Shown one piece after another: positions 43,509 through 52,600 of a stretch of 63,853 nucleotides of DNA (its first letter is position 1; each line of letters opens with the position of its first letter). The stretch spans positions 1 to 63,853 of the forward strand of contig MWFB01000013.1 of the NCBI GenBank assembly GCA_002071385.1, given 5' to 3'. Position numbers and translations under genes: made by a program. The notes beneath the pieces were generated by a model. The model did not search any database and had not been told where the DNA came from. It was given only the letters and a program-made list of their open reading frames with translations. Source of the stretch: Bacteroidetes bacterium ADurb.Bin013 (GTDB taxonomy: Bacteria > Bacteroidota > Bacteroidia > Bacteroidales > UBA932).

Positions 43509-44973
43509 CGTAGGGACATCTTTTATCAAGGTCTCCCTCCTGGATGTTGAAACCGGCCGTTGTCAGGCCAGTTACTCATTTCCTTCTGCCGAGATGCCCG
43601 TTAAGGCCGTCCGTGCAGGATGGGCAGAACAGGATCCCCGCATATGGTGGGAAAACGTAGGTTGGTGCCTGAAAGAAATGAATGGGAAACACGGGCTTAA
43701 GGATGTTAAATCCATAGGCATCACCTACCAGATGCACGGTCTGGTATGTATAGATGAAAAAGGCAATCCGCTAAGGGATTCCATCATCTGGAGTGACAGC
43801 AGGGCCGTGGAATACGGGGCAGAGGCTTTCCTTCACATAGGCAAGGAAAAATGCCTTTCACGGCTTTTGAATTCCCCGGGGAATTTCACGGCGGCCAAAA
43901 TGGCCTGGGTAAAAGAAAACGAACCGGAACTATTCAAACGCACCTGCAAATTCTTTTTACCCGGAGACTATATCGCCTATAAGCTCACAGGCAACATTTC
44001 CACCACAGAAAGCGGTTTGTCCGAGCAGATTTTGTGGGATTTTACAGACGATGCCCCCGCCGGGTTTGTGATGGATCATTTCGGCTTCCCGGCTCACATC
44101 CTTCCTGAGCACAAGCCTTCCCTGGGCATCCAGTGCCATACCTCCGCCGGGACAGAAAAACTCTTTGGCATACCCGCCGGCACTCCCGTTTCCTACCGTG
44201 CCGGGGATCAGCCAAACAACGCTTTTTCGCTCAATGTGATGGAAGCAGGGGAAGTGGCCGCTACGGCCGGCACTTCAGGTGTCGTGTACGGTGTTACCGA
44301 CAAATCCATAGCAGACCAGCGCTCACGCGTGAACCAGTTCCTGCATGTGAACCACAGGCCGGGAGATCCGCATTACGGCGTGTTGCTGTGCATTAATGGA
44401 ACGGGTATCCTGAATGCCTGGATAAGAAGAAACCTGCTACCCGGGATGTCATACGACCAGATGAATGAAAAGGCTTCCCAGGCGCCTGCCGGGTGTGACG
44501 GGCTGCATGTGCTTCCTTTCGGGAACGGGGCGGAAAGGATCCTCGAAAACCGTTTTACCGGGGCAAGCTTCAGCGGCATTGACCTGAACCGTCACGACAC
44601 CAGACATTTTCTGCGGGCAGCGCAGGAAGGCATAGCCTTTTCTTTCCGTTACGGGATGGATATCATGAAACAAATGGGCATAGTACCCACTGTGATCCGG
44701 GCCGGGAAAGCCAATATGTTCCTGAGCCCGGTTTTCAGGGCCACCATAGCCACTTTGGCCAACGCTTCCATTGAACTCTACAATACAGACGGATCCCTGG
44801 GAGCGGCACGCGGGGCAGCCTTGGGGGCAGGCTTGTATCAAAGCCGGGAAGCCTGCTTTTCCGGTTTGGAACTGTTACAGACAGAAAAACCGCAACCCTT
44901 GTGGAAAGAACGGCTGGAAGAAGCATACGGCCACTGGAAAGAACAACTTGACAAACAACTATCAAATATTTAA
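43489..44973 (+). CDS. xylB: Xylulokinase
   Basis: A 494-residue FGGY kinase phosphorylating D-xylulose to xylulose 5-phosphate. IGIDVGTSFIKVSLLD is the phosphate-binding start, ITYQMHGLVCID the sugar-binding MHG motif, and VAATAGTSGVVYG and IRAGKANMFLSPVF match C-terminal FGGY regions. It starts inside the regulator gene and ends 12 bases before xylA. Confidence 0.94.
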   Translation: MKSIGIDVGTSFIKVSLLDVETGRCQASYSFPSAEMPVKAVRAGWAEQDPRIWWENVGWCLKEMNGKHGLKDVKSIGITYQMHGLVCIDEKGNPLRDSIIWSDSRAVEYGAEAFLHIGKEKCLSRLLNSPGNFTAAKMAWVKENEPELFKRTCKFFLPGDYIAYKLTGNISTTESGLSEQILWDFTDDAPAGFVMDHFGFPAHILPEHKPSLGIQCHTSAGTEKLFGIPAGTPVSYRAGDQPNNAFSLNVMEAGEVAATAGTSGVVYGVTDKSIADQRSRVNQFLHVNHRPGDPHYGVLLCINGTGILNAWIRRNLLPGMSYDQMNEKASQAPAGCDGLHVLPFGNGAERILENRFTGASFSGIDLNRHDTRHFLRAAQEGIAFSFRYGMDIMKQMGIVPTVIRAGKANMFLSPVFRATIATLANASIELYNTDGSLGAARGAALGAGLYQSREACFSGLELLQTEKPQPLWKERLEEAYGHWKEQLDKQLSNI

Positions 44974-44985
44974 AAACTTATAATT

Positions 44986-46302
44986 ATGGCAACAAAAGAG
45001 TATTTTCCGGGTATCGGAAAAATCAAATTCGAAGGTAAGGACAGCCGCAATCCGCTGGCTTTCCGTTACTATGATCCTGAAAAAGTGGTATATGGCAAAA
45101 GAATGAAAGACTGGTTCAAGTTCGCCATGGCTTACTGGCATACCCTGTGTGCAGACTGCCGTGACCAGTTTGGGCCGGGAACCATTAACCGTGAATGGTG
45201 GCAGTCAAAAGACCCCGTAACGGCTGCCAAGGAAAAAATGGATGCCGGGTTTGAATTCATGCAGAAACTCGGCATTGAATATTATTGTTTCCACGATGTG
45301 GACCTTGTGGAAGAAGGGGCCACGGTTGCGGAATATGAGGCCCGCATGAAGGAGATCGTGGCCTATGCAAAGAAAAAACAAAAGGAAACGGGCATAAAAT
45401 TACTGTGGGGCACAGCCAACGTTTTTGGAAACAAAAGGTACATGAACGGGGCTGCCACCAATCCCGATTTTGACGTGGTGGCACGCGCTATCGTACAAAT
45501 TAAAACAGCCATAGATGCCACCATTGAATTGGGCGGCACCAATTACGTTTTCTGGGGCGGACGTGAAGGCTACATGTCTCTGTTGAACACCGACATGAAA
45601 CGTGAAAAGCACCATCTGGGCATCATGCTGCAGAAAGCCCGCGATTACGGAAGGGCAAAAGGATTTAAAGGAACCTTTCTGATTGAGCCCAAACCCATGG
45701 AACCCACAAAACATCAGTACGACACAGATGTGGAGACTATCCTGGGCTTTCTCAAGGAATACGGGTTGGAAAAAGATTTCAAGATCAATATAGAAGTGAA
45801 CCATGCCACACTGGCCGGACACACCTTCGAGCATGAACTGCAATGTGCTGCGGATGCCGGCATCCTGGGATCCATAGATGCCAACCGGGGCGACTACCAG
45901 AATGGCTGGGATACGGACCAGTTCCCCATCGATATCTGGGAAGTCACCCAGGCAATGCTTGTAGTACTGCAGGCAGGAGGGCTGAACAATGGCGGCGTGA
46001 ACTTTGACGCTCACATAAGAAGGAACTCCACAGACTTGCAGGATCTGGTCATTGCCCACATCGCCGGTATGGACACCTTTGCACGTGGTCTGGAAGCGGC
46101 AGCGGCCATATTGGAACAGTCTCCCTATCTTAAAATGAGGAAAACACGTTATGCTTCTTTCGATGCAGGCATTGGTAAACAATTTGAAGAAGGCAAGCTG
46201 GATTTCCAGGCTATATACGAGTATGGGTCCAAATTGCCGGAACCACGCCAGATCAGCGGACAGCAGGAGCTGTACGAGACCATTGTAAGCATGTATATTT
46301 AA
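44986..46302 (+). CDS. xylA: Xylose isomerase
   Basis: A 438-residue class II xylose isomerase converting D-xylose to D-xylulose with divalent metal. [13 protein letters not shown] (catalytic His and Asp), [35 protein letters not shown] and [17 protein letters not shown] are the active-site motifs, and length is typical of Bacteroidota enzymes. Followed one base later by the symporter. Confidence 0.97.
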   Translation: MATKEYFPGIGKIKFEGKDSRNPLAFRYYDPEKVVYGKRMKDWFKFAMAYWHTLCADCRDQFGPGTINREWWQSKDPVTAAKEKMDAGFEFMQKLGIEYYCFHDVDLVEEGATVAEYEARMKEIVAYAKKKQKETGIKLLWGTANVFGNKRYMNGAATNPDFDVVARAIVQIKTAIDATIELGGTNYVFWGGREGYMSLLNTDMKREKHHLGIMLQKARDYGRAKGFKGTFLIEPKPMEPTKHQYDTDVETILGFLKEYGLEKDFKINIEVNHATLAGHTFEHELQCAADAGILGSIDANRGDYQNGWDTDQFPIDIWEVTQAMLVVLQAGGLNNGGVNFDAHIRRNSTDLQDLVIAHIAGMDTFARGLEAAAAILEQSPYLKMRKTRYASFDAGIGKQFEEGKLDFQAIYEYGSKLPEPRQISGQQELYETIVSMYI

Positions 46303-46303
46303 G

Positions 46304-47722
46304 ATGGGTGCACCTATGAAAAACATGGATAAAGGCAGCAAGGCATACCTGGGATCCCTTACTTTTGTTGCCGTATTGGGCGGGTTGCTTTTTGGGTATG
46401 ACACCGCTGTGATATCAGGAGCTGAAAGAGCCCTGGAAGCATTCTTTTCCCAGGCAACAGACTTTGTTTACACCAAGGGATGGCACGGCATAACGGCCTC
46501 CAGCGCTTTGATTGGATGCATTATTGGAGGTTTCCTGTCGGGTTTGCTGGCCCCGCGCTGGGGAAGACGCAATTCCCTTCGATTTGGAGCGGTGCTGTTT
46601 TTTATTTCAGCCATAGGTTCCTGGCGCCCCGAAATGTTCTTTTTTGAATTCGGCAAACCAACCTTCTCCCTCCTGCTGGCTTTCAACGCATACAGGATCC
46701 TGGGGGGAATAGGTGTTGGACTGGCATCGGCCATATGTCCCATGTACATTGCCGAGATGGCACCTGCCCATGTGAGGGGCCGGCTGGTTTCCGTGAACCA
46801 GTTTGCCATCATCTTCGGGATGCTGGTGGTATATTTTGTGAATTACCTGATCCGGGCTAACCTGCCGGAACCCATTGAAGTGTCCATGGCTGAAATAGGC
46901 TGGAGAAGGATGTTCCTTAGCGAGGCCTATCCTATCGCACTTTTTGGCTTCCTGCTGATGTTTGTTCCAAAGACTCCGCGTTTCCTGGTCATGTCGGGGA
47001 ATGAAACCAAGGCGCTGCATGTGCTGACCCGCATTAACGGGACAAATGCCGCCCGCACCATACTGGAGGAAATCAAGGAAACGGTGGTTGAAAAACGGGA
47101 AAAACTCTTGTCGTATGGCGTAACGGTAGTGATCATAGGGATCCTGCTCTCTTTCTTCCAGCAGGCTGTCGGGATCAACGTGGTGCTGTATTATGCCCCC
47201 AGAATATTTGAAAACCTCGGGGCTTCGGGTGATGTTTCCATGAGACAGACAGTGGTCATGGGATTTGTCAACATCATCTTTACCCTGGTGGCCATTTTCA
47301 CGGTAGATAAATTCGGACGCAAGCCGTTGCTCATTATCGGCTCCATAGGCATGATGATCGGCATGGCCGCCCTGAGCGTGCTCTCCTTCATGGATGTGAT
47401 AGGGATTGCCGCCCTGGTGTTCATCATTATCTATACAGCCTCCTTCATGATGAGCTGGGGTCCGATTACCTGGGTGCTGATATCCGAGATATTTCCCAAC
47501 ACCATCCGAGGACAGGCTGTGGCCATAGCCGTGGCTGCCCAGTGGATTGCCAATTTCCTGGTTTCTTCCACATTTCCCTCGCTTTCGGAATGGAGCACGG
47601 GAGGCGCTTACCTTATTTATGCCTTCTTCTCCCTGCTGTCCGGTATATTCGTATACAAGATGGTTCCGGAAACAAAGGGCAAGACACTGGAAGACATGAC
47701 CCGCCTGTGGAGAAAAAAGTGA
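46304..47722 (+). CDS. xylE: Xylose:proton symporter (MFS sugar porter)
   Basis: A 472-residue, 12-helix sugar porter. LGGLLFGYDTAVISGAERALE, APRWGRRNSLRFG, GIGVGLASAICPMYIAEMAPAHVRGR, QQAVGINVVLYYAPRIF and the C-terminal VPETKGKTLEDM are the hallmarks of the XylE/GLUT family. It brings free xylose across the inner membrane, completing transport, isomerisation and phosphorylation in one unit. The ATG at 46304 is used; ATGs at 46316 and 46325 are alternatives. Confidence 0.93.
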   Translation: MGAPMKNMDKGSKAYLGSLTFVAVLGGLLFGYDTAVISGAERALEAFFSQATDFVYTKGWHGITASSALIGCIIGGFLSGLLAPRWGRRNSLRFGAVLFFISAIGSWRPEMFFFEFGKPTFSLLLAFNAYRILGGIGVGLASAICPMYIAEMAPAHVRGRLVSVNQFAIIFGMLVVYFVNYLIRANLPEPIEVSMAEIGWRRMFLSEAYPIALFGFLLMFVPKTPRFLVMSGNETKALHVLTRINGTNAARTILEEIKETVVEKREKLLSYGVTVVIIGILLSFFQQAVGINVVLYYAPRIFENLGASGDVSMRQTVVMGFVNIIFTLVAIFTVDKFGRKPLLIIGSIGMMIGMAALSVLSFMDVIGIAALVFIIIYTASFMMSWGPITWVLISEIFPNTIRGQAVAIAVAAQWIANFLVSSTFPSLSEWSTGGAYLIYAFFSLLSGIFVYKMVPETKGKTLEDMTRLWRKK

Positions 47723-47749
47723 GCTGCCGTGTGGTACCCGCTTTTTTGC

Positions 47750-47757
47750 TAACTTTG
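47750..47757 (+). promoter_or_regulatory. Promoter -7 box of rmuC
   Basis: TAACTTTG, a full TAnnTTTG match, ends five bases before the ATG at 47763. This again predicts a transcript with almost no leader and separates rmuC from the xyl operon. Confidence 0.55.
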
Positions 47758-47762
47758 TACTT

Positions 47763-48986
47763 ATGGATGCAGTTTCGATAGTAGCCGGTCTTTCGGTGGG
47801 GATCATCGCAGGGGGGGTAATCGTCTGGGGATTGATAAACAGGCGATTACAGGCAAAAGATCTGGAAGTTAAGGCCAAAGAGCAGCAGATTGGGGAAAAG
47901 GAAAGGGAGATCAGGGAACTGGGTGCCGGCATGGCCTCGGCACGGACAGCCCTTGATCTCAAGGAGAAGGAACTGGCCGATACGCAAAAACAGCTGATTG
48001 TTCAGTTTGAGAACCTTGCCAACAAGATACTGGAAGCGAATACCCTGAAATTTGAAGAAACCAGCAAGCAGAGCATGCAACAATTGCTCAAGCCCCTGGG
48101 AGAACAACTGGTTGATTTCAAAAGCAGGGTAGATGCCGCTCATATTGAGGATACAAAACAGCGCTCCACCCTGGAGGAACGGATCAGGGGACTGATAGAA
48201 CAAACCAACCAGGTAAGCGCACAGGCCAACAACCTGGCCGAGGCGCTGAAGGGAAGCCCCAAAACTCAGGGGAACTGGGGGGAAATGGTGCTGGAAAGGA
48301 TCCTGGAACAGTCGGGCCTGGAAAAGGACACGCATTATATGATGCAGGAATCCTTTCGCAACGAGCAGGGCAATGTGCTCTACCCAGACGTCGTGATCCA
48401 TTTGCCGGGAGAACGCAACATCATAGTTGACTCCAAAGTATCCCTGGTGGCTTATGACAGGTATGTTTCTGCCACATCACAGCAAGTGCAGCAGCAGGCT
48501 TTGCAGGAACACATCATGTCCATCAAAAAGCACGTGGATGAACTGGCTGCCAAACAATACGACAGTTTCCAGGGTTCCCTGGATTTTGTCATGATGTTCG
48601 TGCCTGTAGAGCCTGCCTATTTGATTGCAATCCAGAATGACCCGGGAATGTGGAGCTATGCCTACCACAAGCGCATAGTGCTTATCAGTCCCACCAATCT
48701 GATAGCCTGCCTGAAACTGATGTCAGACTTGTGGAGCCGTGAAATGCAGAACAAGAATGCGATGCAGATAGCCAGGCGCGGGGAGTTGATGCTCAAGAAG
48801 TTCGAGAATTTTATCGAGACGTTGTCCGCCCTGGGAGGCACCATAGCAAAGTCCCAGGAAGCCTACGACAAGGCCATGGGTCAGTTGCGGGATGGCCAGG
48901 GAAACCTCATAGGCCAGGCCAGTAAGCTCAGAGAACTGGGCATCAAGGCCTTCAAGGATTTGCCGGAAATGATCGCAGAGGATTGA
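47763..48986 (+). CDS. rmuC: DNA recombination protein RmuC
   Basis: A 407-residue protein with an N-terminal membrane segment (4-24), a long coiled coil (about 28-160, rich in K, E and Q) and the RmuC nuclease-like domain (about 170-370; GNWGEMVLERILEQSGLEKD, PDVVIHLPGERNIIVDSKVS). RmuC limits inversion at short inverted repeats in E. coli and helps in phage and genome stability. That is notable given the strong inverted repeats right after this gene. Ends in a hairpin terminator at 49007-49048. Confidence 0.93.
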   Translation: MDAVSIVAGLSVGIIAGGVIVWGLINRRLQAKDLEVKAKEQQIGEKEREIRELGAGMASARTALDLKEKELADTQKQLIVQFENLANKILEANTLKFEETSKQSMQQLLKPLGEQLVDFKSRVDAAHIEDTKQRSTLEERIRGLIEQTNQVSAQANNLAEALKGSPKTQGNWGEMVLERILEQSGLEKDTHYMMQESFRNEQGNVLYPDVVIHLPGERNIIVDSKVSLVAYDRYVSATSQQVQQQALQEHIMSIKKHVDELAAKQYDSFQGSLDFVMMFVPVEPAYLIAIQNDPGMWSYAYHKRIVLISPTNLIACLKLMSDLWSREMQNKNAMQIARRGELMLKKFENFIETLSALGGTIAKSQEAYDKAMGQLRDGQGNLIGQASKLRELGIKAFKDLPEMIAED

Positions 48987-49002
48987 TTGACAGCAACCCC
49001 CA

Positions 49003-49200
49003 CTTGGAACAGAGAGCTTTTGGTACGCCGGGGCTCTCTGTTCTTTTTCCGCCTGCAGTCATTGCTGACACCACAAGAACGGGAAGCTTTTTGGTACGCA
49101 GAAACTCCCGCTTTTTTTCTGCCTGCCGTCTCTGTCGCCACCTGGAACAGAGAGCTTGTTGGGGTACGCCGAGGCTCTCTGTTCCAGGTGGCGACAAAGA
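49003..49200. repeat. Three tandem ~70-bp hairpin units
   Basis: Units start near 49003, 49076 and 49143. Each has a stem followed by AGCTT, a (G)GGTACGC core in the loop and the returning stem; the first two also share a GCCTGCNGTC tail. Stem sequences differ: unit 1 has 11 bp, unit 2 only about 5 bp (CGGGA/TCCCG), unit 3 has 23 perfect bp (49133-49155 with 49174-49196). Constant loops with changing stems suggest repeated insertion or duplication of one hairpin element. Confidence 0.75.
49007..49048 (+). terminator. rmuC terminator, first hairpin of a tandem set
   Basis: GAACAGAGAGC (49007-49017) pairs perfectly with GCTCTCTGTTC (49033-49043), followed by TTTTT at 49044-49048. The 15-base loop contains TTTTGGTACGCCG, a motif repeated in the following two units. 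Confidence 0.8.
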
Positions 49201-49240
49201 CACCCATTTCAGCCCGCGGCAGTAACGCCCGCCAAACATG

Positions 49241-49345
49241 AGGTGGAACCTCCCGCGCCATTTTTGACACAAATAAACTGTAATCATCTAATATACTTCC
49301 ATATATATAATTTCTGTCCCGAATTTGGCGCATGAGGTTCCACCT
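49241..49345. repeat. Imperfect 20-bp inverted repeat
   Basis: 49241-49260 pairs with 49326-49345 at 18 of 20 positions (AGGTGGAACCTCCCGCGCCA against TGGCGCATGAGGTTCCACCT), enclosing 65 AT-rich bases with no ORF of note. Copy A at the left end also has an outer inverted repeat just before its CTTACCACCT box. Confidence 0.65.
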
Positions 49346-49379
49346 CCTTCCTGTTACGAGTTTTTGTAACACAATTGTT

Positions 49380-49604
49380 ACTTACCACCTTCCCAAAAGC
49401 ACTCAGGAACAATAAGTGGTGCTGCGAAGCAGCATATTATAAGCACCAAAAGCCTTTGGTGCACCGCCTTGAATGATCCGCATTGAAAGACCACCGGACA
49501 ACTGTTGGTGCAGCAATACACATAACTGCAAAGTCGCTTGACTGCTAAGAACGGAGCGCCTCGGCTTAAAGGAAAAAGCGCTCCGTTCTTAGCAGTCAAA
49601 CGAC
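49380..49604. repeat. Dispersed intergenic element, copy B
   Basis: Same block order as copy A: ACTTACCACCT (from 49380), hairpin GCTGC-GAA-GCAGC (49421-49433), 20-base hairpin (49443-49462), GACCACCGG (49489-49497), then a long hairpin with a CTCGGCTTA loop. In the 20-base hairpin one stem pair changes from G-C in copy A to A-T here. On the minus strand both copies read GAPKAFGA in the same frame, and copy B differs by a 15-base in-frame insertion. The final hairpin (49533-49559 with 49578-49604) has 26 of 27 pairs around an 18-base loop. Confidence 0.65.
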
Positions 49605-49635
49605 CGCCTGTAGTGAAGGATTAAAGCCTCGGCAT

Positions 49636-49666
49636 AAAAAAAGAGGATGACCTTTTTGTCACCCTC
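49636..49666 (-). terminator. Terminator of the PFOR gene
   Basis: On the minus strand GAGGGTGAC (49666-49658) pairs with GTCATCCTC (49651-49643), with one G-U pair, around a six-base loop, then seven T residues (49642-49636). It lies 26 bases beyond the PFOR stop. Just past the T run is the ATGCCGAGGC motif shared with the neighbouring hairpins. Confidence 0.85.
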
Positions 49667-49691
49667 TCTTTTAATATATTCAACAGAATTA

Positions 49692-52600
49692 TTACTGTGC
49701 CAGCCGTTTGTAATTATTGTAACGGATTTTGGCATGTTTTTCCGTCAGTACGAACAGTTCGGCAGCCTGGTCGGGGAATGTCTGCAGCAGCGAACTGTAT
49801 CGAACCTCTCCCTTGATGAAGTCCTGGAATTTGGACCAGTCAGGCTCCTTGCTGTCCAGGGTGAAGGGATTCTTGCCCTCGTCAATCAGTGACGGATTGT
49901 AACGGTAAAGCTGCCAGTAGCCACATTCAACGGCCAGTTTTTCCTCCATCTGTGACTGTCCCATGCCGCGGCTCAGGCCATGGTTGATGCACGGAGAATA
50001 AGCGATGATCAGGGAAGGACCGTCATAGGCCTCGGCTTCTTTCAAAGCTTTGAGCAACTGGGCGTTGTTGGCACCCATGGCGACCTGTGCCACATAGACG
50101 TAACCATAGCTCATGGCCATCATGCCCAGGTCTTTCTTGCGGATCTTTTTCCCTGAAGAAGCGAATTTGGCCACTGCGCCGGCCGGTGTTGATTTGGATG
50201 ACTGGCCTCCTGTGTTGGAATACACTTCCGTATCAAGGACCAGTACGTTGACGTTTTCCCCACTGGCCAGGACATGGTCAAGACCTCCGTAGCCTATGTC
50301 ATAAGCCCAGCCGTCACCTCCGATGATCCATTGTGAACGGGGGGTCAGGTAACCACGCAAATCGTAAATTTCACGAAGAGGTTGCAGCTTGGAACCTTTG
50401 AGCAGGGGGGTCATCTTTTCTACCAGTGCCACAGCCTGTTCAAAGTTGTTGCGTACAGGCAGGTACTCTGCAAAGAGGGACTTCAGCTCATCGGTTACGC
50501 CGTCCTTTTCCTGTGCCGAGGCAATCAGGTTGGCCAGTTTTTCACGGATTTGCTCGGATCCCAGGCGCATACCCAGACCGAATTCCGCGTTATCCTCGAA
50601 CAGTGAGTTTGACCATGCCGGGCCACGTCCGTTGCGGTCCTTGCAATAAGGTGAGGATGGGAAAGAAGCGCTGTATATGGAAGAGCATCCTGTGGCGTTG
50701 GCCACCATCATATGATCTCCAAATAGCTGTGTCAGCACTTTCGTGTACGGGGTTTCCCCGCAACCGGAACAAGCTCCCGAGAACTCGAACAGGGGCTGTG
50801 TGAATCCCAGGTTCTTCACGTTTTGGGATTTGGGGACAATGGTGTCTTTATATCCGACGTTGGCATGCAGGTAGTCATAGTTCTGCTGCTCGGGGAACTG
50901 CGTTCCGGCAGGTTTCATGGCCAGGGCTTTGGTCTTGGCCGGGCATACGTCGGCACAGTTGCCGCAACCCGCACAGTCGTAAGGACTTACCTGAATGGTG
51001 AAATGATATCCCTTAAGAGGTCCGTTGCCGGCCGTCCTTTTGATGCTTTCAGGGGCTTTGGCAGCTTCCTCATCGGTCATGACAAACGGGCGAATGGCTG
51101 CGTGGGGACATACATAGGCGCACTGGTTGCACTGGATGCAATTATCCGGGGTCCACTCGGGAATGAAGATTGCAATACCACGTTTTTCGTAGGCGGCAGC
51201 ACCGGCGGGCATGGTACCGTCTTCATATCCTTTGAATACGCTTACCGGCAGGTCATCTCCGTTTTGGGCGTTCACAACATCAGCCACATGCTTTACCCAT
51301 TCAGGGGCCAGGCGCTTGTGCGTGTCGGCCTCGAATTTTGCGGAACGAGTCTTCCATTGCGGGTCAATGGTCACTTTTTCAATTTCTCCACCGCGGTCGA
51401 CTGCAGCATAATTCATGGAAACGATCTCTTCCCCTTTTTTGCCATAGGATTTGACAATTGCGTCCTTCATCTCGGCAACAGCCAGGTCATAGGGTATGAC
51501 GCCGGCTATTTTGAAGAAAGCAGATTGCAAAATGGTGTTGGTGCGGCCTCCCAGGCCAATTTCCTCTGCAATTTTTGTAGCATTGATGATGTAGAAATTG
51601 ATATTCTTTTCTACCAGTGTCCTCTTTACAAAATCAGGCAGTTGTTTCTTGGTTTCTTCTGCATCCCACAGGCTGTTTAGCAGGAAAGTGCCCCCTTTCT
51701 TGATCCCTTTCAGGATATCATACTTGTGCAGGTAACTGGGCACGTGGCAGGCAACGAAATCAGGGGTTGTCACCAGGTAAGGCGAGTTGATGGGCTTGTC
51801 CCCGAAACGCAGGTGGGAACAGGTAAAACCACCGGACTTCTTGGAGTCGTACTGGAAGTATGCCTGGCAGTATTTTGGAGTTGTTTCCCCGATGATCTTG
51901 ATGGTGTTCTTATTGGCCCCCACCGTGCCGTCCGATCCCAGTCCAAAGAATTTGCATTCGTATGTTCCGGGTTTGGCAACGGATATCTCCTCTTTCATGG
52001 GGAGTGACCTGAAGGTGACATCGTCTATGATGCCGATGGTGAAATTATTCTTGGCTTCCTTGCGGCCCAGGTTTTCAAACACCGACATGATCTGGGCGGG
52101 AGTCGTATCCTTAGAGGACAATCCGTAGCGGCCACCCACGATAACGGGAGCATTCGGGTCTTCTGCAAAGATATTCTTCACGTCCATGTAGAGGGGTTCG
52201 CCAAGGGCACCTGGTTCTTTGGTGCGGTCCAGCACAGCTATGCTCTTCACCGCTTTGGGCATCACGCGCAGGAAGTATTTGGCCGAGAAAGGACGATACA
52301 GGTGCACGGTGATCATACCGGTGCGTTCACCCCGGGCGTTCAGGTGGTCCACAGTTTCCTTGATGGTGTCGCATACAGAACCCATGGCAATGATAATACG
52401 GTCTGCATTTTCGTCTCCATAATAGGTGAAAGGCAGGTATGAACGTCCGGTCAGTTCCGAGATTTCTCCCATATAGCGGGCAACAATGTCAGGAACTGCA
52501 TCATAGAAAGGATTGGATGCTTCTCGGGCCTGGAAATATACATCAGGGTTCTGGGCCGTACCTCGTGTAACCGGCTGGTTGGGGTTGAGGGCCCTTTCAC

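Noticed and set aside
48987-49241. Small open frames across the hairpin units after rmuC
   Set aside because: They read through inverted repeats and repeat one another's sequence, as expected from hairpin DNA rather than from a protein.
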